From: a virus
Virus record (IMG/VR): IMGVR_UViG_3300037882_002668
Coordinates: 1-48,058 of that record
Strand: one strand, 5' to 3'
Length of the DNA: 48,058 nucleotides
A program made the position numbers and the translations under genes. The notes beneath the pieces were generated by a model. It was not told where the DNA came from and searched no databases. It saw nothing but the letters and a program-made list of their open reading frames with translations. Within the stretch, counting starts at the first letter, position 1. Every line of letters begins with the position of its first letter. Below are positions 31,338-38,505 of the stretch, piece after piece.

Positions 31338-32135
31338 TTAGTTTTGTATTTCATCCGGATCAAATGCACTTATTTGGTTTACTTGTTTTGGTTTTTTATT
31401 ACTGATTAAAGAGTTGAATCCATTGGAAATGCAATCAAATTTTATAATATAATCAGATTCAATTTTAAATACATCACTATCAGACATATTCGATGGTAGT
31501 TCTTCCAACACCTCAAAAGTCCAATCACTCAATTTAGTGGTTCTAAAATACAATCCAAATGGACTGCTTGAGTGAGTGAGATGATTCCACCAACGGAAGA
31601 AAGGAGCATTTCGAGTTTTTCCGATGTAGCATTTCCCAGTGGATTTTTCTGTACACTTGTAGATGTAATTCAAACTGTCTGACTTGACAAAATTCTCATC
31701 ATCCGGCATTTCAAAATCTTTGTAATATTCCTTTTTGTATTCATCTAGGCAATTACCATTGTCACAGAATAATAATCCAACAAAAGGTGGTTTTGTTGTA
31801 TAACGAATTCGTGATTCATATTTGTTTGGATGAACTTCTCCACAATGGTCACAAGTCCAAGTTCCGGCTTCTATCTGAGATGCTTCCCAATTGGAAAGTT
31901 TCTTGATGACAACATAAAAAAACTGAGCTGTATCTTTAGTCTCCTTTTCATATACTTTTCCATTTTGGAAGAACTGCGGATATTCTTCATACATTTTTGT
32001 TTTTACCGCTTCTTTGTCCGGTGCTAAAATTACTTTCTCACGGACAACCTCAACGGTATCAAACATAAAATTGATTTCAATCAAAGATTTAACAACCCGG
32101 ATTGAGGCACTAAAATATGTATTATCTGTACTCAT
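31338..32135 (-). CDS. GIY-YIG endonuclease with N-terminal zinc domain
   Basis: 265 residues. The first 150 include a zinc site, CDHC at 95-98 with CDNGNC at 124-129. The nuclease core is YIYKCTEKSTGKCYIGKT (157-174), with the GIY replaced by YIY, followed by catalytic Arg181 and a helix; ESDYIIKF holds the likely metal-binding Glu. Similar domains serve as homing or DNA-repair nucleases. Overlaps the next upstream gene (ATGA). Confidence 0.8.
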   Translation of the reverse strand: MSTDNTYFSASIRVVKSLIEINFMFDTVEVVREKVILAPDKEAVKTKMYEEYPQFFQNGKVYEKETKDTAQFFYVVIKKLSNWEASQIEAGTWTCDHCGEVHPNKYESRIRYTTKPPFVGLLFCDNGNCLDEYKKEYYKDFEMPDDENFVKSDSLNYIYKCTEKSTGKCYIGKTRNAPFFRWWNHLTHSSSPFGLYFRTTKLSDWTFEVLEELPSNMSDSDVFKIESDYIIKFDCISNGFNSLISNKKPKQVNQISAFDPDEIQN

Positions 32136-32494
32136 AAATATCCTAATTCTTTGGCTAATTTTTGAATCTCAAGCATTGATTCTTGACTATATCCCCAATT
32201 GGAACAGAATAACCCACCATACCCATTATCACCATTGATTTTTGTTCCGGTTTTAATAAATTGAACAAAATCCTTGGTAAGTCCCCATAAAGTTCCTCCA
32301 TGAGACCAATGTTTTGGTTTGTATTCACTTTTGGCAGAAATAAGCATATCAACACCATTGTATTCATTTCGCATATACAATTGTTTGTTTACTCTGAAAA
32401 TATAAGCAACCGTTCCTTTGTGATGAAAAAACATTCTGTCAAGTGTAGATATTTTTTCAATGATTTCATTTACTATTTTAATTCTTTCGTCCAT
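32132..32494 (-). CDS. Hypothetical protein
   Basis: 120 residues from MDERIKIVNEI (TAATG overlap with the replication gene upstream decides the start). KPKHWSHGGTLWGLTKDFVQFIKTGTKINGDNGYGGLFCSNWGYS is rich in Trp and Gly, and such segments are frequent in small phage proteins of Bacteroidota. No catalytic motif seen. Confidence 0.55.
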   Translation of the reverse strand: MDERIKIVNEIIEKISTLDRMFFHHKGTVAYIFRVNKQLYMRNEYNGVDMLISAKSEYKPKHWSHGGTLWGLTKDFVQFIKTGTKINGDNGYGGLFCSNWGYSQESMLEIQKLAKELGYL

Positions 32495-33207
32495 TATTTC
32501 TTGATGTATTTTCGTTTTGATTTTAGATAATCCAAATATGGTTTCATTTCTTCTTTTTTCTCCCAATCAGCAATTGTATCTTCCAACATTTGCCTATCCA
32601 TATTTTTGACTAAATCATCAATCATTGGTTTGGCTTTTTCAAGTTGTTGTTTCTTGTATTTGATTTCACGGATTCTTTTGTAATAAAGAGTAACCGGATG
32701 ATTGTCTGATTCTTGTTCTGTTGATTTCTCAACCGACTGGCGCTGATTCATTTTTTCAACTTCAAAGTATTTTTTATCCAAATACTCAGGCATCCATTTT
32801 GCCATAATATTTTGCCCATCAACCTTGAAATCCTTTCCGTCACCAATTATTCCTTGTCTCACATATTTCAACATAAGAACTATGTCCTCAATGGTTTCGT
32901 ATGGATATTTTTCGATGATGTCGGCTGCTATTTGGGCAGATTGTGCTTTAGTAATAGAGCGACCAACATTCAGATTTTCATTAAATCGATTTAAGAGATA
33001 TGCAATAGCAACCATTGTATTCATTTCGCCTATTCCGGATTCAAGTTTTGATAAATGAGTTCCAGAGAAAGCGGTTTCAAAACCAAGATGTTTTTCAAAT
33101 ACAATCAGTTCAATTTCATTGTCCGTAGCCAAAGCGTTTAGCAACTTCATCGACTGCTGATTTTTTATGGTCAGAATTTGATTTTGGTTGATTATTATTT
33201 CCGACAT
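32494..33207 (-). CDS. Putative replication protein, DUF6633-like
   Basis: 237 residues. The middle ITKAQSAQIAADIIEKYPYETIEDIVLMLKYVRQGIIGDGKDFKVDGQNIMAKWMPEYLDKK resembles replication-associated proteins of Bacteroidota phages and mobile elements ('YP-x-T-x-x-DI ... G ... Y' pattern). The C-terminal 80 residues are a Lys/Glu coiled coil. It lies immediately after the DnaD-like gene, with a 92-base overlap, as replication initiator pairs often do. Confidence 0.6.
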   Translation of the reverse strand: MSEIIINQNQILTIKNQQSMKLLNALATDNEIELIVFEKHLGFETAFSGTHLSKLESGIGEMNTMVAIAYLLNRFNENLNVGRSITKAQSAQIAADIIEKYPYETIEDIVLMLKYVRQGIIGDGKDFKVDGQNIMAKWMPEYLDKKYFEVEKMNQRQSVEKSTEQESDNHPVTLYYKRIREIKYKKQQLEKAKPMIDDLVKNMDRQMLEDTIADWEKKEEMKPYLDYLKSKRKYIKK

Positions 33208-33613
33208 TCTCTATGTTTTTAAAATTTCCTTCTAATATTTTTACAAAGTTATTTGGATTCATAACCCAATCGAAACTAGCTTTCCAATTTTTAATACGAC
33301 CGTTCAAATAATTGCTCTCTGCGGTGATATTAAATACTAAAACAACAACTTCTAAGGAATGTTCCTTTATCCTAGCGCAAATCGCAGATTTTCGTGCTTC
33401 TGTTAGCTTCTCCACTTGTGGTAGATCAATGCAGATAGTGTTGAATGTATCAATCACCATCTGACAATGATCCTTAGAAACAATAATTCCTTGTTTGATT
33501 TTTAATCCGGCAACCCACTCATCTATGATAGTCCCATTCCAAAATACCTCATCTTCACATTTGGCTTTGAGAATTTCGATGTCCTGGTCCGTAATGGTGT
33601 ATTCCTTCGACAT
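33116..33613 (-). CDS. Putative replication initiation / helicase-loader-like protein
   Basis: 165 residues from MSKEYTITDQD, 7 bases after the NdpA-like stop; an earlier start would overlap it. LTEARKSAICARIKEH, then SNYLNGRIKNWKASFDWVMNPNNFVKILEGNFKN (about 104-137) is the conserved C-terminal pattern of phage replisome organisers (xFLxG ... W ... FDWL ... N-x-KIxEG). The C-terminus is Asn/Lys-rich. It would load the host helicase on the phage origin. Confidence 0.65.
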   Translation of the reverse strand: MSKEYTITDQDIEILKAKCEDEVFWNGTIIDEWVAGLKIKQGIIVSKDHCQMVIDTFNTICIDLPQVEKLTEARKSAICARIKEHSLEVVVLVFNITAESNYLNGRIKNWKASFDWVMNPNNFVKILEGNFKNIENVGNNNQPKSNSDHKKSAVDEVAKRFGYGQ

Positions 33614-33620
33614 AAAAAGT

Positions 33621-34694
33621 CTATGATTTCTGTTCCTTGTTGAAATAAACCAAGTAGTAATACATCTGCTTTTCTTCATCCCATCCTTTTTCGATGAACT
33701 TTTCGGCAGATTCCGGATTTATGAAGTCCAATTTGATTTGAATGTTAGTATCAAGATTGATGATGTTTTTGATTTTTTTTCTTGCATCAGATACGGCAGA
33801 GTTAGATATTGAGAATGTAGATACATCTTCAATACTCCATTTTTCGCCTTTGTCCTCTTTGTAATTGTGGAACTCACTAACCAAATCTTCATTGTCAAGG
33901 ACTTCATTCAAAAATGCTTCCTCATCAAATTCATCATTCTTAGCAAAGTAATTAACCGCTCGGTTCATAAACATCACTTCTTCTTTTTTGTCCTCAGCCG
34001 GAAACACAACATCTTTTGCAAACTCTTGACAGAATTTAAGATACTTTTTGGTGATAAAATTTTCATCTTCAAAAGCATCTACTGAAAGGAAATGCTCCAA
34101 CCAATAACGTGCATCATAACGGTTACTGTCAACCGAAAGAACCTTATACCCATCTTCTCTTTTGTGGTTGAAAATTAAACAACCTTTGTCCAATTTATTC
34201 AAATTGATTCCTTGTTGTAAAATCATTTCTAAGTTATCTTCGTTTTCATCCAATTCAATAAAATCATCCTTAACCTCTGATTTGAAAATACCAATAGCAT
34301 CAACAATGTTGTTATCTATACTCAAATTTTTAAGATATGCAATGAACACATCTCCACCTTTAATATGTGGATGATTAGATTGTTCGTAAAGATGTTTAGT
34401 TATTGTTTGGGTTATTTCGTGAATACCATCAATATTTCCATTTTTTGCACAACTAAATATTTTAATTGCTTGTAAATACATTTCATTGTATTCTAAATCA
34501 ACCTCGTGAGCAAATTGGTAATACGCTTCTTCTTTTTCACGAAACGGTTTGAAGAAAAACTCTTTCAATAACGGTGTGATTTCATCATTAAGAGTGTACG
34601 GTGTGTGCGAAAGAAATGTTTTTTCATTTCGGCTTTTGTTTCCTACCTTATGCAAACTAAGGCTTACAATTTCTGCGTTGAATAAGTTTATCAT
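33621..34694 (-). CDS. Nucleoid-associated protein, NdpA/YejK family
   Basis: 357 residues, the length of cellular NdpA/YejK proteins. Conserved stretches of the Bacteroidota branch: SLHKVGNKSRNEKTFLS, FFFKPFREKEEAYYQFAHEVDLEYNEMY, HLYEQSNHPHIKGGDVFIAYL (about 103-123), DAIGIFKSEVKDDF, GINLNKLDKGCLIFNHKREDGYKVLSVDSNR and YLKFCQEFAKDVVF. The cellular protein binds the nucleoid. A phage copy may displace the host nucleoid or coat phage DNA. It is embedded in the replication cluster. Confidence 0.85.
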   Translation of the reverse strand: MINLFNAEIVSLSLHKVGNKSRNEKTFLSHTPYTLNDEITPLLKEFFFKPFREKEEAYYQFAHEVDLEYNEMYLQAIKIFSCAKNGNIDGIHEITQTITKHLYEQSNHPHIKGGDVFIAYLKNLSIDNNIVDAIGIFKSEVKDDFIELDENEDNLEMILQQGINLNKLDKGCLIFNHKREDGYKVLSVDSNRYDARYWLEHFLSVDAFEDENFITKKYLKFCQEFAKDVVFPAEDKKEEVMFMNRAVNYFAKNDEFDEEAFLNEVLDNEDLVSEFHNYKEDKGEKWSIEDVSTFSISNSAVSDARKKIKNIINLDTNIQIKLDFINPESAEKFIEKGWDEEKQMYYYLVYFNKEQKS

Positions 34695-34714
34695 TTTTCT
34701 AGTTTTGTTTTTTG

Positions 34715-35017
34715 TTAAATTTCTAAGTTAATTTCAAATGTTTCTACAACAAATTCAATAAATGATGGTTGAAGAAACAAAAATAATTCTCGGTTTTCCT
34801 CTGGAACATCGTTGACATCTGTTGCCAAACCCTTCAAAAGATCCAAAGGACATTCAAATAAATCTGAAAATTTTTCGAGAAGATAATCCGAAGGTTTTAT
34901 AAACGTATCACAGATTTGATGCAATTCGCATTCTTTAATTCCAATAGCTTCGGCAACGTGTTCAAAAGTCCATTCCTTTTTTTCGATTATCTTTTTTATA
35001 ATTATACCTATATGCAT
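34715..35017 (-). CDS. HTH (XRE-like) regulator
   Basis: 100 residues. Helix-turn-helix at about 15-50: WTFEHVAEAIGIKECELHQICDTFIKPSDYLLEKFSDLF. The C-terminal 45 residues are acidic. Next to the SSB-like gene. It might control the replication genes or act as an early repressor. Confidence 0.65.
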   Translation of the reverse strand: MHIGIIIKKIIEKKEWTFEHVAEAIGIKECELHQICDTFIKPSDYLLEKFSDLFECPLDLLKGLATDVNDVPEENRELFLFLQPSFIEFVVETFEINLEI

Positions 35018-35019
35018 GA

Positions 35020-35433
35020 TTAGAATGGTAAATCGTCATGTTCTTCTTCATTGAAGTTGGTGGCGGGTTCAAAAGATGTGGCTGCCGGAGCAGTACTTGA
35101 TGAATTTGGGTTTGATAATGTTGATTCCCCGGCTGATGGTTGATGTTTACCCGATGTTTCAGTTAACGCCTCCAAACGCCATCCTTGAATGTCATTGAAG
35201 TATTTAGTTTCTCCTTGGGGATTTACCCATTCTCTACCTTTCAAGTTAATAGAAACTTTTACGGAATCTCCGGCTCTGAATCGGTCTAGGCGATCTACGT
35301 TGTCTTGGACAAAGTTGATGCTTATATGCTGTGCATATTGTTCTTCGGTGCTTACTACAAGTTCTCGTTTTTTAAAGGTTGCTGATACTTGCTGTTCAGC
35401 ACCGATGTATCTGATTGTTCCTGATATATCCAT
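35020..35433 (-). CDS. SSB-like protein, DUF3127 family
   Basis: 137 residues. Single OB-type beta barrel at 1-85 (ISGTIRYIGAEQQVSATFKKRELVV, WVNPQGETKYFNDIQGWRLE), then a Ser/Pro/Ala-rich linker and an acidic end, EEEHDDLPF, like the C-terminal tip of SSB. DUF3127 proteins serve as single-strand DNA binding proteins in Bacteroidota phages. The acidic tip may recruit host replication proteins. Confidence 0.85.
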   Translation of the reverse strand: MDISGTIRYIGAEQQVSATFKKRELVVSTEEQYAQHISINFVQDNVDRLDRFRAGDSVKVSINLKGREWVNPQGETKYFNDIQGWRLEALTETSGKHQPSAGESTLSNPNSSSTAPAATSFEPATNFNEEEHDDLPF

Positions 35434-35436
35434 AAC

Positions 35437-35697
35437 TTAAATAATTGAATGTTCTAATGCTTCTTTGGCATCAGCTACCGTTACTACTCCCTCGGCAATG
35501 TCATCAGGAATTTTACATTCAAACTCCTTTTCAAATTCCATAACGAGTTCTACGATGTCAATAGAATCCGCTCCAAAATCGTTTTTAAAATCCTTGTCAT
35601 CGGTTACTTCTTCTACGGAAGAAATCATTCCGTCAAAATGTCTGAAATTGGCAATTATGCCTCTAAATTTTTTGTCTTGTTGTGGGTTTAAAGCCAT
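35437..35697 (-). CDS. Acyl carrier protein
   Basis: 86 residues. [34 protein letters not shown] is a full ACP helix II/III region. Ser45 in the DSI motif is the 4'-phosphopantetheine attachment site. Length and acidity fit cellular ACP. The N-terminal 25 residues ([24 protein letters not shown]) differ from typical housekeeping ACPs. No acyltransferase or synthase is nearby, so it must use host enzymes, for fatty acid diversion, membrane/LPS change, or protein binding. Confidence 0.9.
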   Translation of the reverse strand: MALNPQQDKKFRGIIANFRHFDGMISSVEEVTDDKDFKNDFGADSIDIVELVMEFEKEFECKIPDDIAEGVVTVADAKEALEHSII

Positions 35698-35709
35698 TGT
35701 GAATTGTTT

Positions 35710-35961
35710 TTAAAGTTGATTATTATTTTGTGGTTCGGGAATAAAAAGGTCTTTCAAAGGTAAAACTTTTTCAAATTTTTCCATATAAGAAACCATAATT
35801 CTATTCATAATCTTTGGTTTGATTTTAGAGTTAGAAATGAATGATTTATCAACATCCAATTCGTCTGCAATATCAGTAAGGCTCTTGCCTGTTAACTCCG
35901 ATAATTTATCAAAGTCCATTACAAAATTTTCTGATCCGGAAGGGGTTTCTTTATTTATCAT
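35710..35961 (-). CDS. Putative small HTH protein
   Basis: 83 residues. DKLSELTGKSLTDIADELDVDKSFISNSKIKPKIMNRIM (about 17-55) reads as a helix-turn-helix. Ends in PEPQNNNQL. Overlaps the preceding gene by 11 bases. Likely regulator. Confidence 0.55.
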   Translation of the reverse strand: MINKETPSGSENFVMDFDKLSELTGKSLTDIADELDVDKSFISNSKIKPKIMNRIMVSYMEKFEKVLPLKDLFIPEPQNNNQL

Positions 35962-36274
35962 TGAGTGATGATTTTAATGGTGGTACTTCAAATTTAACGG
36001 CTTCTCCGTATGAATATAAATTACCACGGTGTTCACAAACGCCTCTGCCACTTTTTGATTTGTAATAGATGCAATGTGCCTTTTTACACTCACTTCTTTC
36101 TCCAACCGATGCTTCGTGTCCACACCAAATGTAATCAGGATTGTCGTTATCCGGAACCGCCACTAACAAAGTGATTTCTTCAAGACCTTCAAAAGCTGCA
36201 TCATTAATACGTTCTTCCAACGTATGACAAGTGGTGTCATCTTCATTTAGAAAATATAACTGTGGTTTTTTCAT
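35951..36274 (-). CDS. Cys-rich hypothetical protein
   Basis: 107 residues. IWCGHEASVGERSECKKAHCIYYKSKSGRGVCEHRGNLYSYGE (about 49-91) carries a C-H ... C ... C ... C-H pattern, probably a zinc site. The N-terminal half is acidic. Function unknown. Confidence 0.55.
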   Translation of the reverse strand: MKKPQLYFLNEDDTTCHTLEERINDAAFEGLEEITLLVAVPDNDNPDYIWCGHEASVGERSECKKAHCIYYKSKSGRGVCEHRGNLYSYGEAVKFEVPPLKSSLNDK

Positions 36275-36474
36275 TTTAAATATTCTTTGTTTAATACACT
36301 TATCGGAATTTCAAAGTTCCACGCCTCGGTAATTTTGAAAGGCTTTGCATCTTTGGAAATTTCAATGATCTGAGGATATGTTTTTCCCTTGGCCGCATCC
36401 ATCCTTTCGTGAATAAATTTCAACAAAGTTATCATTCCTTTTGGTATCGGTTTTAATTCAGTTACGGTTGCCAT
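36271..36474 (-). CDS. Hypothetical small protein
   Basis: 67 residues, basic, mixed structure (LLKFIHERMDAAKGKTYPQIIEISKDAKPFKITEAWNFEIPISVL). Coupled to the next gene by ATGA. No family. Confidence 0.45.
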   Translation of the reverse strand: MATVTELKPIPKGMITLLKFIHERMDAAKGKTYPQIIEISKDAKPFKITEAWNFEIPISVLNKEYLK

Positions 36475-36496
36475 TTGATTTAGGGTTTTATGGTTA

Positions 36497-36895
36497 TTAG
36501 TATTTTTTACCGTGTTTATGTTCTCTCAAAGAATTATACCTCATCTTGGCTTTCACATGGGCTGAAATGTCAATGTTTTTGAAGCCACAAAAATCCAATG
36601 CTCTAATTATGATGTCAGCCATTTCTTCTTCAAAAGTACCCTTGATTTGAGTTTTGTATTCAAGGATGAAATTAGCATCTTCTGTATAGCCATCAACTTC
36701 TTTAACACGCTCCATCCACTCTCCATTAGGAGCAGAAACAAGTCCTGTTGAATATTTACCTTCTCTATCGGCTTCTAATGCCTCACTAAGCTCTGAGTGC
36801 ATCAAAGCAATCATTTCACCTACATTTTTTGGTGAATCATAGAATCCTTTGCTCTTTGCGTTTTCGTGAATTTCTTGTGCTAGTTGATTTAACAT
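36497..36895 (-). CDS. MazG-like nucleotide pyrophosphohydrolase
   Basis: 132 residues. All-alpha NTP-PPase: GEMIALMHSELSEALEADREGK (about 26-47, metal-binding Glu pair) and TFEEEMADIIIRALDFCG (87-104, ExxxD). Ends RYNSLREHKHGKKY, the usual K-x-x-N-x-x-R-x-x-K-H-G-K-K end. Hydrolyses nucleoside triphosphates, possibly cleaning modified nucleotides or lowering (p)ppGpp during infection. Confidence 0.85.
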   Translation of the reverse strand: MLNQLAQEIHENAKSKGFYDSPKNVGEMIALMHSELSEALEADREGKYSTGLVSAPNGEWMERVKEVDGYTEDANFILEYKTQIKGTFEEEMADIIIRALDFCGFKNIDISAHVKAKMRYNSLREHKHGKKY

Positions 36896-36900
36896 AGTTT

Positions 36901-37095
36901 CTATTTTTTAACGGTTTCTGATTCTTTCACAACTGTTGGGAAAACTAATTCCGATAATTTTCCAATGTATCTGCGAGTTTTTGGATGATAGATGTGATAC
37001 ATCTTTCTCACTAACTCAGCATAAATTTCATCTCCTTCGATAAGAAGCACTTTTTCTAATAAAGAAAACGGTACGGTAACTGTATATTTTTTCAT
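36901..37095 (-). CDS. Hypothetical small protein
   Basis: 64 residues; KKYTVTVPFSLLEKVLLIEGDEIYAELVRKMYHIYHPKTRRYIGKLSELV, strand then helix, basic. No family. Confidence 0.5.
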   Translation of the reverse strand: MKKYTVTVPFSLLEKVLLIEGDEIYAELVRKMYHIYHPKTRRYIGKLSELVFPTVVKESETVKK

Positions 37096-37113
37096 TTTAA
37101 ATTGGTTTTTTAA

Positions 37114-37179
37114 TTAATCAATATCTTCATCGTTTCCGAAGATATTTTTTGGTTTCCAAATACTATTGTCTTTTTTCAT
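37114..37179 (-). CDS. Possible 21-residue peptide
   Basis: MKKDNSIWKPKNIFGNDEDID, with clean start and stop in a short gap between two genes of the operon. Too short to be sure; supported only by the regular spacing to neighbours. Confidence 0.3.
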   Translation of the reverse strand: MKKDNSIWKPKNIFGNDEDID

Positions 37180-37181
37180 AA

Positions 37182-37490
37182 CTACTGACCTAAGAAAGAT
37201 TTACAATCATCACAAACTAAATGTGTTGATTTACCTATTGTTACTGAATGCTTTCCAAGACTTCCCTCAGTACACATTGTACAAGTTGATCCTTCAACTG
37301 TTTTAGCATAACCATCGTGGTCATCCCAAATTAGTTCTTCGGTGTAGTTCTCCGTGGTGTACCAATAACAACCTAAACGAAAGAATATATTTGCTTGGTT
37401 TTTGATAATAAAAGTTCGGTTGGAACTTAAAGATTGAATTACCTTGTTTCCAAAATAATTTTTTACTTGTAAAGAGTTTGGTGTAATCAT
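37182..37490 (-). CDS. Zinc-ribbon-like hypothetical protein, first gene of the early operon
   Basis: 102 residues from MITPNSLQVK. An earlier in-frame ATG lies within the promoter and cannot be used. C-terminal CTMCTEGSLGKHSVTIGKSTHLVCDDCKSFLG (about 70-101) carries CxxC ... CxxC, a zinc ribbon. It is expressed from the strong promoter at 37515-37544, so it is probably among the first proteins made. Confidence 0.65.
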   Translation of the reverse strand: MITPNSLQVKNYFGNKVIQSLSSNRTFIIKNQANIFFRLGCYWYTTENYTEELIWDDHDGYAKTVEGSTCTMCTEGSLGKHSVTIGKSTHLVCDDCKSFLGQ

Positions 37491-37547
37491 AAGTTTTATT
37501 ATTGTTTGACAGTACAAACGTAAATAAAAGTTTTTATATAACAACTA
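37491..37547 (-). repeat. Promoter repeat, copy B
   Basis: 57-base sequence, 54 positions identical to 30040-30096; the three differences avoid the conserved promoter positions. Includes the shared leader GTCAAACAATAATAAAACTT. Confidence 0.9.
37515..37544 (-). promoter_or_regulatory. Early promoter B
   Basis: TTG (37544-37542), 19 bases, TACGTTTG (37522-37515). Drives the operon beginning at 37490. Confidence 0.8.
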
Positions 37548-37596
37548 TAAAATTGAAAAAAAATTGAAAAAAGTTTTTATATGTAAACCATAAAAT

Positions 37597-37626
37597 ACAA
37601 AAAACCCACAAGGAATGCGGGTTTTT
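37597..37626 (-). terminator. Intrinsic terminator
   Basis: AAAAACCC...GGGTTTTT hairpin on the minus strand with a U tail. Ends the short RNA from 37688 and insulates early promoter B. Confidence 0.8.
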
Positions 37627-37682
37627 CAATAATGGTGTCATCCAATAAAAACTTATTTATCGGGCAGAAAGCCCATAAGTAG
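37597..37682 (-). ncRNA. Candidate small RNA between two terminators
   Basis: About 85 nt, from a TATATTTG box (37695-37688) to the terminator at 37597-37626. Contains the hairpin GGGC-TTTCT-GCCC and could encode the 7-residue peptide MGFLPDK. Isolated on both sides by terminators, so it can only produce itself. Existence is inferred. Confidence 0.4.
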
Positions 37683-37687
37683 TACTG

Positions 37688-37695
37688 CAAATATA
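37688..37695 (-). promoter_or_regulatory. Promoter box TATATTTG for the small RNA
   Basis: Matches TAnnTTTG, just after the terminator at 37716-37746. No -33 TTG is seen. Confidence 0.4.
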
Positions 37696-37715
37696 GACAA
37701 AAATTTCATATAAAT

Positions 37716-37746
37716 AAAAAAACCGCAGACTTTGCTACGGTTTTTT
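37716..37746 (-). terminator. Terminator after the frameshifted exported-protein gene
   Basis: AAAAAACCG...CGGTTTTTT hairpin, 12-base loop, with a U run on the minus strand. Confidence 0.8.
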
Positions 37747-37768
37747 GAATATTTATTGATTATAGGAT

Positions 37769-38048
37769 TTAAAGTCCTGGAATCGGCAAGTGTGATTTTC
37801 TCATTACTTCTTCGTCATAGCACCTATCGGCTACAAGCGGAAGTGTTTCTTTTTGGTACTCTGTTGAAACAAATCGGTAGCCTACTTCGGCAACCAATAC
37901 TTCAACAAAATCACCTTTAGGGAAAATTACTCGATGGTACGAATAATTCTGTTTGCTGTTTGACCGGATGGCTGTTTTGTACGTGTCCGGTTGATGTTGC
38001 GAAAGCTAGTGTCGCAACCAATACTAAAGAAAAGAGTACTTTTTTCAT
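37769..38048 (-). pseudogene. Exported small protein gene split by a frameshift
   Basis: Starts MKKVLFSLVLVATLAFAT, a clean Sec signal, and in this frame stops after 43 codons at 37917. The +1 frame stays open from about 38005 to 37769. It encodes a sensible protein, including KQNYSYHRVIFPKGDFVEV, LVAEVGYRFVSTEYQKETLP and VADRCYDEEVMRKSHLPIPGL. The reading frame must change between about 38005 and 37920. Either the gene is broken, the base count is wrong, or +1 frameshifting occurs. It has its own promoter and terminator. A product of about 93 residues would be periplasmic. Confidence 0.65.
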
Positions 38049-38082
38049 GGTGTTTGATTTTAATGATTAATTATTAGAATAA

Positions 38083-38090
38083 CAAATGTA
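38083..38090 (-). promoter_or_regulatory. Promoter box TACATTTG
   Basis: TAnnTTTG match 35 bases before the start codon of the frameshifted gene; no TTG upstream. Moderate confidence. Confidence 0.45.
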
Positions 38091-38100
38091 AAAAAGTTTT

Positions 38101-38505
38101 TTATAAAATCATTGCTAATATCCCAAAAAATATTGAAGTTCCACCAATAGCCGCTAAAATAGTGGTTTTATTTTTTTGTTTAGTCAAGGCAGTATTTTTC
38201 TCAGAAATAGATAAATTCAATTCATTAACCTCCTTTTGCTTTTGCTTATATGACTTTAGCAAATCAAAATTGGCCGCCTTGGATTCCTTTAGCCTAATCT
38301 TCATAATGCTATCCATTTTTGCAAACTGCTTATTTTCCGCTTTGGCAACATCTCCGGAAACCAATTGGTTGATAATTTTGTTAGCTTGTAAACTATCTAA
38401 AACAACAACTTTTTTACTTTTTGGTGGTTGATTCTGCTGTGCGGTCATCGAAGTAAGACTGCATATCAGAAACACTATAAGTATTAACAACTTTGTATTT
38501 TTCAT
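38101..38505 (-). CDS. Exported coiled-coil protein with C-terminal membrane segment
   Basis: 134 residues. Signal MKNTKLLILIVFLICSLTSMTAQ, a long helical coiled-coil region (KAENKQFAKMDSIMKIRLKESKAANFDLLKSYKQKQKEVNELNLSISEK) and a C-terminal hydrophobic stretch, ILAAIGGTSIFFGILAMIL. Overlaps the previous gene by 92 bases in another frame, the arrangement of Rz/Rz1-type spanins. May be the second half of a lysis spanin or an envelope protein. Confidence 0.6.
   Translation of the reverse strand: MKNTKLLILIVFLICSLTSMTAQQNQPPKSKKVVVLDSLQANKIINQLVSGDVAKAENKQFAKMDSIMKIRLKESKAANFDLLKSYKQKQKEVNELNLSISEKNTALTKQKNKTTILAAIGGTSIFFGILAMIL

Noticed and set aside
37491-37544. N-terminal extension of the 37182-37490 gene starting MLYKNFYL
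   Set aside because: It would be encoded by the promoter itself, which is conserved as DNA in the 30.1 kb copy.
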